A DNA stretch of 33,353 bases from Desulfobacteraceae bacterium. GTDB taxonomy: Bacteria > Desulfobacterota > Desulfobacteria > Desulfobacterales > Desulfobacteraceae. Where the stretch lies: assembly GCA_004796375.1 (NCBI GenBank), contig QZLA01000137.1, positions 1 through 33,353 of the forward strand. Direction: 5' to 3'. Below, in pieces: positions 15,841-23,500 of the stretch. Numbering within the stretch: the first letter of the stretch is position 1; each line of letters opens with the position of its first letter. Below the pieces are notes generated by a model. It saw only the letters and a program-made list of their open reading frames with translations. It was not told where the DNA came from and ran no database searches. Both the position numbers and the translations under genes were made by a program.

Positions 15841-16110
15841 CTACCGGATATAATTGGGGATACTGATAAAAATATTCCGGGTAAATGAGGTCAGCTCATC
15901 GAGCATCCAGGGGGCGGCAAACAGCAACCCTAAAAAAACCGCCAGGATTTTCGGCACAAAGGTCAGGGTCATCTCCTGGATCTGGGTAACGGCCTGGAAT
16001 ACGGAGATCAGCAACCCGGCCGCAAGCCCGAGCCCCAGCATGGGCATGGCCAGGTAGATGGTCAATATAATGGCGTCCTTTGCAAAAGCAACCACAAATT
16101 CAGGGGTCAT
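15841..16110 (-). CDS. fliQ: Export gate protein FliQ
   Basis: FliQ is the small two-helix subunit of the export pore. With ATG at 16110 the protein has 89 residues, the usual length. It begins MTPEFVVAFAKDAI and carries MPMLGLGLAAGLLISVFQAVTQIQEMTLTFVPKILAV, the core of the family. An open frame from a TTG at 16122 overlaps the end of fliP; the ATG is preferred because GGAG in the fliP end sits at correct spacing. It starts one base after the fliP stop. Confidence 0.97.
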   Translation of the reverse strand: MTPEFVVAFAKDAIILTIYLAMPMLGLGLAAGLLISVFQAVTQIQEMTLTFVPKILAVFLGLLFAAPWMLDELTSFTRNIFISIPNYIR

Positions 16111-16111
16111 G

Positions 16112-16879
16112 TCACACTCCAAAACTCTTCAGCAGTGAACCGGAAAGAATGTGCCACCCGTCCACCAGGACAAACAGCATGAGCTTAAACGGCAATGAGA
16201 TCATAATCGGAGGCAGCATCATCATACCCATGGCCAGCAGAACAGATGCCACCACCATATCGATCACCAGAAACGGGATATAGAGAACAAAACCGATGAT
16301 AAATGCGGTCTTGAGCTCAGAAATGACGTATGCCGGTATAAGAACAATCAGGGATACCTCATCCCGGGTATTTGGCTTTTTCATATCCGCCCCTTTGACA
16401 AACAAAGCCAGATCTGCTTCACGGGTATTGACCAGGAGGAATTTCTTGATGGGGAGCTGTGCGTTCTCAAACGCCTCCTCATAACCGATCTGTCGATCGA
16501 GATAGGGATTCAAAGCCGTATCATAGATTTCCGTGGCCACCGGTTTAATAATAAAAAAGGTCATGAACAGTGCCAGGCCGATAATCACCTGGTTGGGCGG
16601 GCTGGACTGTCTCCCCATGGCCTGCCTCAAGAAGTGAAACACCACCACCAGACGGGTAAAGGGGGTCATCAGGATCAGGATGGCCGGTGCCAGCGCCAAT
16701 ACCGTGAGCAAAGCGATGATCTCCAGGACCACGGCCACCTCTTCAGGGGAGGTGGCGGTTTCCACGTTGAGTTCCAGAGATGGAATGGGGAAGGTGACGG
16801 CCCAGGAAATATCACAGACAATCAGTAAAAAAAACGCCGTAAACGCTGCTGGTTGCAGCCAGAGCCATGCCCGTCTCAT
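16112..16879 (-). CDS. fliP: Export gate protein FliP
   Basis: FliP is the main subunit of the export pore. The 255-residue protein starts with a cleavable signal-like segment (MRRAWLWLQ to ISWA), typical for FliP. Conserved motifs follow: APAILILMTPFTRLVVVFHFLRQAMGRQSSPPNQVIIGLALFMT, then EAFENAQLPIKKFLL and, near the end, VVASVLLAMGMMMLPPIMISLPFKLMLFVLVDGW. I prefer ATG at 16879; a GTG at 16885 overlaps the fliO stop as GTGA and remains possible. It overlaps neither neighbour by more than a few bases. Confidence 0.97.
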   Translation of the reverse strand: MRRAWLWLQPAAFTAFFLLIVCDISWAVTFPIPSLELNVETATSPEEVAVVLEIIALLTVLALAPAILILMTPFTRLVVVFHFLRQAMGRQSSPPNQVIIGLALFMTFFIIKPVATEIYDTALNPYLDRQIGYEEAFENAQLPIKKFLLVNTREADLALFVKGADMKKPNTRDEVSLIVLIPAYVISELKTAFIIGFVLYIPFLVIDMVVASVLLAMGMMMLPPIMISLPFKLMLFVLVDGWHILSGSLLKSFGV

Positions 16880-16881
16880 TG

Positions 16882-17307
16882 TCACGTGTCCTTTTCTGTT
16901 GCCACAGCGGCACCTTGATGAAACCGTCCCTGATCTTCCAGCGGTCTCTGGCTGACCTGCGTGCCCGACCTGCTGATCATGCCGGAAAGCACGCTGGCAA
17001 ATCCCTGTGCAGGCTCATTAGGCTCAACCGTGTCCATGGTGGCGGGATCAATTCGGGTCAGCGTTGAAATATGATTTGTGGTCACGCCGAGCAAGAGCAC
17101 TTCGTTGACCGCCTGCACCAGCACCAGTTTCTCCTTGGGAGATATGTGATGTACTGCCAGCGTACTGATCAGGTTCCTGCCCATCCCTCTTCGTTGGACA
17201 GAAAACCGCTTGACCAGATAGAACCCTGCCACAATCAACGCCATCACGACAAACAGCATGCCGAACATCCGGCCAAAGGCAAGCCATATTTCAGAAGTGG
17301 TCTGCAT
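16882..17307 (-). CDS. fliO: Flagellar export protein FliO
   Basis: FliO helps FliP assemble. The 141-residue protein has one membrane helix (about 13-33, GRMFGMLFVVMALIVAGFYL), then a basic stretch (KRFSVQRRGMGRN) and the small conserved domain ISTLAVHHISPKEKLVLVQAV with EVLLLGVTTNHISTLTRI. The remainder is a poorly conserved tail. The start ATG shares its A with the fliN stop (TAATG). Weak sequence conservation is normal for FliO; the position between fliN and fliP makes the call secure. Confidence 0.93.
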   Translation of the reverse strand: MQTTSEIWLAFGRMFGMLFVVMALIVAGFYLVKRFSVQRRGMGRNLISTLAVHHISPKEKLVLVQAVNEVLLLGVTTNHISTLTRIDPATMDTVEPNEPAQGFASVLSGMISRSGTQVSQRPLEDQGRFHQGAAVATEKDT

Positions 17308-17633
17308 TATTCAGACGTCAATGATTTGACCCGGTCTATGGGCGTGATGATGTCGGTGAGACGCACACCGAACTTTTCGTTGACCACCACCACTTCACCA
17401 CGGGCAATCAGCTTATGATTGATATATACTTCCAGGGGTTCCCCAGCCAGTTTATTCAACTCGATAATGGAACCCTGGCCCAGCTGCAGCAGGTCATTCA
17501 CCAGCATCCTGGTCTTTCCAAGCTCCACGGAAAGTTCTAAGGGGATGTCCAGAATAAAATCCAGCTCCCGCTCTCCGTGCTCCTCGGCACTGCCCTCTTT
17601 TTCTTCCACGTCTGTGTTGTTTTCTTCAGCCAT
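17307..17633 (-). CDS. fliN: C-ring protein FliN
   Basis: FliN forms the bottom of the cytoplasmic C-ring and helps dock the export ATPase complex. The 108-residue protein has a short acidic N-terminus (1-25) and the SpoA domain with DIPLELSVELGKTRMLVNDLLQLGQGSIIELNKLAGEPLEVYINHKLIARGEVVVVNEKFGVRLTDI in outline. The typical sequence P[LV]E[VL]Y.N..LIARGEVV is present. It starts one base after the fliM stop. Confidence 0.97.
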   Translation of the reverse strand: MAEENNTDVEEKEGSAEEHGERELDFILDIPLELSVELGKTRMLVNDLLQLGQGSIIELNKLAGEPLEVYINHKLIARGEVVVVNEKFGVRLTDIITPIDRVKSLTSE

Positions 17634-17634
17634 G

Positions 17635-18633
17635 TTAATAACTCTCAGTATCGGTTACTATTTTTTTTGCCACCTGAAAGGCTTGAAAGCCTCTTTTGAC
17701 CCCTATATACCCCTTGAGTTTTTCAAGACCGCTATCCAGGTAGCAGGTGATGGGATCACTGACATCGGTATCGAGCTGGATCACGTCCCCTTCCTGCATA
17801 TAAATCAACTTTTCACCGGTAATCTGCGCCTTGCCCACCTCGATGGTCACCTCGATCTCGGATTCCAGGATGACTTCCTTGATCATTTTACGCCATTTGG
17901 TATCGACCTCCTCGGTCTCCGCCTGGACCCCTGAAGAAAGCTTGTGGCGCATGGGTTCGATCATGGAGTAGGGGTAGCAGGCTACCAGGTTTCCGGCGGA
18001 TTGTTCCAGTTCAATTTCAAACCGGGTCACAATGACCAGGTCCGTCGGCAGGACGATTGCCGTAAACTGGGGATTCATCTCTGAACGGATCAAGGCGGTC
18101 TTTACCGGTTCAATCGGTGCCCAGGCTGCCTCAAGATTTTTTAATACCGCAATCACGGCTTTCTTGATCATCACCTCTTCGATATGGGTGAATTCACGGC
18201 CCTCAACCCTGGCCTTTCCCAATGCCTCACCACCGAAGAAGGTATCGATCAGGTTGTATACCAACTGGCTTTCCAGGACGATCAGGCCATGTCCTCTCAA
18301 TGGCTCCATTCTGAACACATGAAGGCTGGTTGGAACCGGCAGGCTTCTGACAAACTCAGAGAACTTCAAGGTATCAAACGGGTTTGCACTGACGTCCACA
18401 TTGGTTTGAAGCATGGAAGACAATGTCGCCCGAACCTCTCTGGAAAGCCGTTCATTAATCACATCAAATGTGGGCATACGCGCCCGGACCACCTTGTCCT
18501 GGCTGGTGAAGTCATAGACCATAATGCCTTCGACCGGTTCAGGCTTTACGAGATCTGACTCCGTTTCGACTTCGCCCGAGTCCAATCCGTCTAATAGACT
18601 GTCAACTTCGTCCTGTGATAAAATTTCACTCAT
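17635..18633 (-). CDS. fliM: C-ring switch protein FliM
   Basis: FliM is the rotation switch protein that receives CheY-P. The 332-residue protein begins with ILSQDEVDSLL (residues 4-14), the CheY-P-binding peptide, then a linker, the middle domain (about 40-225) with RMPTFDVINERLSREVRATLSSML, GLIVLESQLVYNLIDTFFGGEA and EFTHIEEVMIKKAV, and a C-terminal SpoA domain (about 250-325). The CheY-binding peptide is the same motif that is repeated nine times in the protein at 7030-8904. It starts seven bases after fliL. Confidence 0.98.
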   Translation of the reverse strand: MSEILSQDEVDSLLDGLDSGEVETESDLVKPEPVEGIMVYDFTSQDKVVRARMPTFDVINERLSREVRATLSSMLQTNVDVSANPFDTLKFSEFVRSLPVPTSLHVFRMEPLRGHGLIVLESQLVYNLIDTFFGGEALGKARVEGREFTHIEEVMIKKAVIAVLKNLEAAWAPIEPVKTALIRSEMNPQFTAIVLPTDLVIVTRFEIELEQSAGNLVACYPYSMIEPMRHKLSSGVQAETEEVDTKWRKMIKEVILESEIEVTIEVGKAQITGEKLIYMQEGDVIQLDTDVSDPITCYLDSGLEKLKGYIGVKRGFQAFQVAKKIVTDTESY

Positions 18634-18640
18634 AATAATT

Positions 18641-19225
18641 TCACTGCATGATAAAGTGTCTAAAATAAACGTTCCGGATAAGCACCTGACCCAGTTGTGA
18701 ATTCATTTCCCGGAGCAGCTGGTATTTCAGCCTGATTTTCCCATCGGAGTTCCTCAATTCCATCCAGGTGAACTCTGCCATCTGGCTTTCAACAACCGAT
18801 CTCAAATTCGGAGCGGCAGACAACACCTCATGGCGGCTTTTTGTATCCACAAGTTCCAGGGAAATATCCACTGAAACCAAACTCATGTTGGCGTTTTCCT
18901 TTAAGGGAACCCTTTCAAAAAGGCCGAGATGGATGATCTCTTCAAACACGGTGTCTTCCTCGGGCATGGCAGTTGACTGGGTAGACTGAACAGCCGGTGA
19001 TACGTTGATATCAGCATCTGTTCCCGCGGCATCCTTCTTAAAGAAGAAAAACCAGAGCCCGGCAGCAATGCCGCCCAGCAGAAGCATCCCCACAAGGACA
19101 AACAGAGCCATTTTTATCCAGGCCCTTTTTCTGCCGCCCTCTGTTGAGGCATCTTCCAATTCCTCGTCCAACCCGTCATCCGGATCCAGAGTAAAATCTT
19201 CTTCCAAGCCGTCGTTCTCTGCCAA
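18641..19225 (-). CDS. fliL: Stator-associated protein FliL (TTG start)
   Basis: FliL is a single-pass inner-membrane protein around the stator that supports torque. With a TTG start at 19225 (GGGGG five bases upstream) the protein is 194 residues: an acidic N-terminus beginning (M)AENDGLEEDF, a basic RKR, one membrane helix (about 38-62), and the periplasmic domain with VSVDISLELVDTKSRHEVLSAAP and the closing LGQVLIRNVYFRHFIMQ. The open frame continues upstream to 19354, but that extension contains the sigma-54 promoter at 19322-19337, so the longer start is unlikely. An ATG at 19270 is possible but has no ribosome site. First gene of the long unit. Confidence 0.9.
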   Translation of the reverse strand: MAENDGLEEDFTLDPDDGLDEELEDASTEGGRKRAWIKMALFVLVGMLLLGGIAAGLWFFFFKKDAAGTDADINVSPAVQSTQSTAMPEEDTVFEEIIHLGLFERVPLKENANMSLVSVDISLELVDTKSRHEVLSAAPNLRSVVESQMAEFTWMELRNSDGKIRLKYQLLREMNSQLGQVLIRNVYFRHFIMQ

Positions 19226-19321
19226 GGTATCCCCCGAACCAAAATTTCCACCAAAAATGATTAACCACATGGCGAATGAAGCGCCAAATCGACATCGCGA
19301 TCTGACCATGCTCCTGAGAAA

Positions 19322-19337
19322 AGCAAAGGTCATGCCA
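19322..19337 (-). promoter_or_regulatory. Sigma-54 promoter of the fliL-to-fhlB unit
   Basis: On the minus strand the sequence reads TGGCATGACCTTTGCT, which fits TGGCACG-N4-TTGCW with one mismatch in the -24 box. The predicted start is near 19311, giving a leader of about 86 bases to the TTG start of fliL. It lies after the flgE terminator, where a promoter is needed for the following 17 genes. Confidence 0.85.
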
Positions 19338-19481
19338 AGAATTGAGCTGTGCAAATAAATCAGGTGTACAGATTGATTATACGCCCATTTATATGAAAAA
19401 ACAAAATAATTTACCCGAAAACGGTACCATGGCTTTGGAAAGGAATCGAGTGGTTGAATAGATCAGAGTGGCGGGTTTGTC

Positions 19482-19534
19482 AAAAAATTGACGATGATCA
19501 GGGAGGATTCATCAAGTGAACCCTCCCTGATCAT
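19482..19534 (-). terminator. Intrinsic terminator after flgE
   Basis: Plus-strand arms ATGATCAGGGAGG (19494-19506) and CCTCCCTGATCAT (19522-19534) are perfectly complementary over 13 base pairs. Inside, TTCA and TGAA can add four pairs after one mismatch, leaving a five-base loop. On the minus strand the stem is followed after six bases by a run of six T (19482-19487). It begins 16 bases after the flgE stop and separates the fliK-flgD-flgE unit from fliL. Confidence 0.85.
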
Positions 19535-19549
19535 GTGGGTTGACGGAGA

Positions 19550-22351
19550 TTACCGTTTCATCTGGATCACGGTATTCATCATATCATCGACCGTGGTGAT
19601 GGTTTTTGAGTTGGCCTGGAATCCCCTCTGGGTTGAAATCATGTTAACAAATTCTTCTGATATGTCCACATTGGACATCTCCAGCGAGTTGGGGGCAATG
19701 GTCCCCAGGCCGTTCTCCCCGGGCTTGTTGGTAATGGCACTTCCGCTTTCCCGGGTTTCGCTGAACAGGTTACCGCCCTCATTGGACAGGCCGTAATTAT
19801 TTAAGAACCGTGCCAACCCGACCCTGAACAGGGGAATGAGCTGACCATTGGAGTAAATACCGGTCATGACCCCGTCAGATGCCACGTTCACCCCCTCAAG
19901 GTCGCCGGCCGAATAGCCGTCCGCATCCTGGAATATTGTGCTTGAGGATTTGGAGTACTGGGTGGTGGACAGCGAATCATTGATAAAATTGATGCCATTG
20001 TAAAAACTTCCAAAGTCAAGCTTGATCTCATTTTCCGTGGTTCCGAATTCTCCGCCTAGAAAATCGGTCAGGAAGGTGAAATAGCCGGTCTGTCGGATCT
20101 CCTCCTTTTCAATTTCGGTCCAGGCCGTCGATCCCAGGATATCAAAATCAATTTCGCTTCGATCCAGATAGGGATGCGTGCTGACACCGAATTTCAAGGG
20201 ATCATCAAAGTAGAAGCGGATGTCATCATTGTCATCGTCATTTCCGGATCCGTCCAAATCGATAATGGCTTCGGTCTGATCCCCTTTCAAGGTGGCATCC
20301 GGGTATTCCTCGGGCGGTACATTGGGATCGGTGGAGAACAGGAACCGGAACCCGGCAGCCATGGCCGATCCGGCAGCCGTTGTATTGAAAATCAGGTCCG
20401 GCGTGTTATCTGCATCAAAATCCACGGCAAACCCGGCCGCCGTGGTGACCCCTGAGGTGGTCAGGACGGCATCGGCATATTCCCTTGGGGGTGTCGGATC
20501 GACATGAAACTCGATGGACTGCCCGGCAGCCGTTGTCAGGGAGGACCCGAATGTGTATTCGACAGTGGAAGCCCCGGCCGTACCGGTCACCCAGAGGTCG
20601 AACACTACATTGGTAGAGGAGCTGCCGCCGGTATTGAGCTGGATGGTGGTATTCCCGAATGTGGCATTAGTTACCGCAGCACCAGCCGATGCCAGGGACC
20701 ACTCCGTACCGGACCACCAGATAGTGGGCAGCCCGCCGGCAGTGGTGGTGTATATGGCACCTTCAGTACCTGCGGGATCGATTTCAATAATGGGATCATT
20801 GGTGGGGCTGAAGTTAAAGGTTGAGGTGAAATCTTCTGTTTTCAAGGTGTCGTTCCAGTCCCATGTGGTGCCGTCATAGCGCAGCCTTAGACTATCCGCC
20901 ACCATGGACACATCCACGGAATTATTGATGGTCACCATGCCGGATGTGGTGGCCAGGGTCCCGCCGGTGGCATTGTAAATGATGAGATCAGTCACCAGTG
21001 TACCGGCCGTTGCAGCCAGGTGCGGGTTGTTCCAGTACCACTCTTCGGCAAACGGATTCCATACGATTCCCAGATTTTCCGCATCATGGGTCATTACACT
21101 GGGGTCGTTGATTTCAAGCGTGGTGTTGTCATTGGCCGTGTCCCCGAAGTACTGGGTGCCTTCAATGCCCTGAATATGCACGTCATTTCTCTCAATGATA
21201 TCGAATCCAAAGGAATCTGTTGCCACTGCCGGCTGATCCAGCTTGATCTTGATATCGGGATCACGGTCGGTGGGGCCATCCGGATCCAGGGCCAGGTGAA
21301 TCTCCTGGTTATCCGAGTAAACAATCACGGCAGTGGTATAGTTTTCAGGCATCTCATCGGCTTCTACGACACCGCTGTTGTCAAGATCGACAAAATCCCA
21401 GGTCGATCCGTCAAATTCAAAGCTGAATCCATAGCCGTCCAGAGCCATCTTTTCGTAATTGAGAATCTCATAATGGATACTGTCTACCGTATTGACACCA
21501 TTGGCCTGGAAGTTACCCAAACGGCCGGTAAACCGCTCCAGGGTCATGTCCAGGATATCCCCGCTGCTCTGGCTGAAGGTAATGGTTCCCCTGGCCAGAA
21601 GCCCCTTGGCGTCGGTTCCCTGCACGGCATTGCGCTTGTCTTCCTCTGGATTGCAGCAGACAATGTACTCCCATTCAGTGCCCGACTTTTTATCATAGTA
21701 GATGGTGATATCATGGGTACTGCCCAGAGCGTCATAGGCTTTAATAACGGTCTGGTACTCGTAATTGGTCCCGGCCATATAAACATCTTCACTGCTGTCC
21801 CAGTTGTTGGAAAGGACCACAGAGTTGCTGGTGGAGTCTGCGTCCAGGTTGGTGATGGCGGTCACCTGTGAACTCTTTTTCGGTGGACTGGTAAATGCCT
21901 CTAACACGAGATCCTTGATGGCACCCACATCATCACCGGTGTCCTCATCCAATTCCCAGCCCTGAACAATGTAGCCTTCCGGATTGATCAGTTCACCGTC
22001 CTTGTTGAAATAAAAATTACCGGCCCGGGTATAGTACATATTTTCCGCCCCGTTCTGGCGAACAATAAAAAAACCGTCACCCCCAATGGACAGATCGGTT
22101 GCCTGGCCGGTGGATTCAAATGATCCCTGATCAAAATTTTGGGTTACCGCACCGATGGCCATCCCGCGGCCCATCTGATCGCTGCCGGATTGAGTGGCCA
22201 CACTTTCATACAGGGTATCGGCAAATGTGGACCGCCCCCGTTTGAAACCGATGGTGTTCACATTGGAAATGTTGTTACCGATGGTCTGCATGGCATTTCC
22301 CATGTTTCTCAATCCACTGGTACCGGTAAAAAGTGAACTTGATAAAGACAT
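19550..22351 (-). CDS. flgE: Very large flagellar hook protein FlgE
   Basis: FlgE polymerises into the hook. The N-terminus (SLFTGTSGLRNMGNAMQTIGNNISNVNTIGFKRG, then DLSIGGDGFFIVRQNG) and C-terminus (NSLEMSNVDISEEFVNMISTQRGFQANSKTIT) are canonical. The protein has 933 residues, about twice the 400-450 of enterobacterial FlgE. The extra length lies between about 320 and 720, which should form surface domains. That part has repeated aromatic motifs (FDGSTWDF about 313, YDGTTWDW about 492, WSGTEWSL about 546) and loops that look like calcium sites (DLDNSGVVEADE at 322-333, DFDADNTPDL at 644-653, DLDGSGNDDDND at 698-709). AGGAG precedes the ATG. Third gene of the fliK unit, after flgD. Confidence 0.95.
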   Translation of the reverse strand: MSLSSSLFTGTSGLRNMGNAMQTIGNNISNVNTIGFKRGRSTFADTLYESVATQSGSDQMGRGMAIGAVTQNFDQGSFESTGQATDLSIGGDGFFIVRQNGAENMYYTRAGNFYFNKDGELINPEGYIVQGWELDEDTGDDVGAIKDLVLEAFTSPPKKSSQVTAITNLDADSTSNSVVLSNNWDSSEDVYMAGTNYEYQTVIKAYDALGSTHDITIYYDKKSGTEWEYIVCCNPEEDKRNAVQGTDAKGLLARGTITFSQSSGDILDMTLERFTGRLGNFQANGVNTVDSIHYEILNYEKMALDGYGFSFEFDGSTWDFVDLDNSGVVEADEMPENYTTAVIVYSDNQEIHLALDPDGPTDRDPDIKIKLDQPAVATDSFGFDIIERNDVHIQGIEGTQYFGDTANDNTTLEINDPSVMTHDAENLGIVWNPFAEEWYWNNPHLAATAGTLVTDLIIYNATGGTLATTSGMVTINNSVDVSMVADSLRLRYDGTTWDWNDTLKTEDFTSTFNFSPTNDPIIEIDPAGTEGAIYTTTAGGLPTIWWSGTEWSLASAGAAVTNATFGNTTIQLNTGGSSSTNVVFDLWVTGTAGASTVEYTFGSSLTTAAGQSIEFHVDPTPPREYADAVLTTSGVTTAAGFAVDFDADNTPDLIFNTTAAGSAMAAGFRFLFSTDPNVPPEEYPDATLKGDQTEAIIDLDGSGNDDDNDDIRFYFDDPLKFGVSTHPYLDRSEIDFDILGSTAWTEIEKEEIRQTGYFTFLTDFLGGEFGTTENEIKLDFGSFYNGINFINDSLSTTQYSKSSSTIFQDADGYSAGDLEGVNVASDGVMTGIYSNGQLIPLFRVGLARFLNNYGLSNEGGNLFSETRESGSAITNKPGENGLGTIAPNSLEMSNVDISEEFVNMISTQRGFQANSKTITTVDDMMNTVIQMKR

Positions 22352-22397
22352 ATGCGTTCTCCTATTTATATATCCTGTATTCTGATATGTTTATTCT

Positions 22398-23489
22398 TTA
22401 ATTAATACTGGTGATGGAGTTGGGTGATACCAGGCGGCCGCTGTCATTCATCACCAGGTACTGCAGCCCGTTATAATATCTGATACCGCTCACCAGGTCG
22501 GCCACCGGAGGCCGGATCACACTTTCAGCGGTTTCGACAGTGTAGTAATACAGACCGTCTGAGGCGGGATTACCTGCCTGATCCGTACCATCCCACTCAA
22601 CCAGATTCGTTCCTTCCTTGGTCTCATCCGACAGTAAAACAATACTTTTCACGAGCTGATCATTGTGGTCATAGATCTGGACAACCGCATCCTGTGGTGC
22701 ATCCAGTTCAAATGCCAGCTCTTCTCCTGATACCTTACCACTTTCCAGCAGTACGACCGGTGCATTGGAACTGATGTTTTTACCCAGGTAGTCTGCAATG
22801 GAGGCGGGGGGGGATGTGTCCTCATCCTTGTAAAGCGCAACCAGGGAGTTGGCATCAATGGAAACCCCGTCAATGATAAAATAGGGTTTGTTGTTGTCAT
22901 ATATGACGGCTTCAACAATACCGGTTTTGGTGCTGGGAACCTCAACAAACCCGGAACCGGTATTGGCCATGATCGTATAATTGTAGGTCCCGTCTGCAAC
23001 GATGTTCCCGCCGCTGTCTTTTCCATCCCAGTTAATGGTATGGGTTCCGCTGGTCTGGCCGCCCAGGTAAAGGGTCCGGATCAGATTGCCCTGATCATTG
23101 GTGATAGACACCATGATATCCGAAGGTTCATTAATGGTATATGACCCGCCGGAAACCGATCCCCCAAGGACCTCCATTTCATCCATGTTAACGCTGACCT
23201 TTTTACCCACATACTCCATGACATTGCCTTCGGTGCTTTCATCAAAAGAGGTTTTTAATTCCAGCATGGTGTCATTGAGGTTCATGAGCTGCTCCAGTTG
23301 GGAAAACTGTGCCAACTGGGCTGAAAAGTCGGTCCCTTCCATGGGGTTCAACGGATCCTGATTCTCAAGCTGGGCCACCAGCATGGTCAGAAATGAATCC
23401 CTGCCCAGCGGATCGTCGCTCTGGTCTGTTTTTGACGGGGTATTTGATATATTGTTCAGATAGTTACTTCCTGTGGCATTCACTGTCAT
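22398..23489 (-). CDS. flgD: Hook-cap protein FlgD with duplicated C-terminal module
   Basis: FlgD caps the growing hook. Residues about 27-75 carry the FlgD N-terminal signature DSFLTMLVAQLENQDPLNPM, then FSAQLAQFSQLEQL. Two similar C-terminal modules follow. Module 1 (about 93-220) begins YVGKKVSV and contains SGTHTINWDGKDSGGNIVADGTYNY; module 2 (about 234-358) begins YLGKNISS and contains GTNLVEWDGTDQAGNPASDGLYYY. Each ends with a short segment including a YDNNKPYFIIDG or YYNGLQYLVMND type strand. A usual FlgD has one such module and about 220-240 residues; this one has 363. A strong AAAGGAGG site precedes the ATG. It starts 11 bases after fliK. Confidence 0.94.
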   Translation of the reverse strand: MTVNATGSNYLNNISNTPSKTDQSDDPLGRDSFLTMLVAQLENQDPLNPMEGTDFSAQLAQFSQLEQLMNLNDTMLELKTSFDESTEGNVMEYVGKKVSVNMDEMEVLGGSVSGGSYTINEPSDIMVSITNDQGNLIRTLYLGGQTSGTHTINWDGKDSGGNIVADGTYNYTIMANTGSGFVEVPSTKTGIVEAVIYDNNKPYFIIDGVSIDANSLVALYKDEDTSPPASIADYLGKNISSNAPVVLLESGKVSGEELAFELDAPQDAVVQIYDHNDQLVKSIVLLSDETKEGTNLVEWDGTDQAGNPASDGLYYYTVETAESVIRPPVADLVSGIRYYNGLQYLVMNDSGRLVSPNSITSIN

Positions 23490-23500
23490 GGCTGCCTCCT

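Larger units (their letters stand above)
19226..19549. other. Intergenic region between flgE and fliL
   Basis: This 324-base gap holds the terminator hairpin just after flgE, a middle AT-rich part (about 19355-19480) without recognisable genes, the sigma-54 promoter of fliL, and a leader of about 86 bases. Activator sites for the sigma-54 promoter may lie in the middle part, but I see no clear pair of inverted repeats. Confidence 0.65.

Noticed and set aside
19455..19483. TTGACA with 17-base spacing to TATTCA on the minus strand as a sigma-70 promoter of fliL
   Set aside because: The -10 element is poor, it overlaps the T-run region of the flgE terminator, and a near-perfect sigma-54 site lies nearer to fliL.
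21020..21871. A 283-residue plus-strand open frame opposite flgE
   Set aside because: Antisense to a clear hook protein gene; the translated sequence resembles no family and no promoter or ribosome site is apparent.
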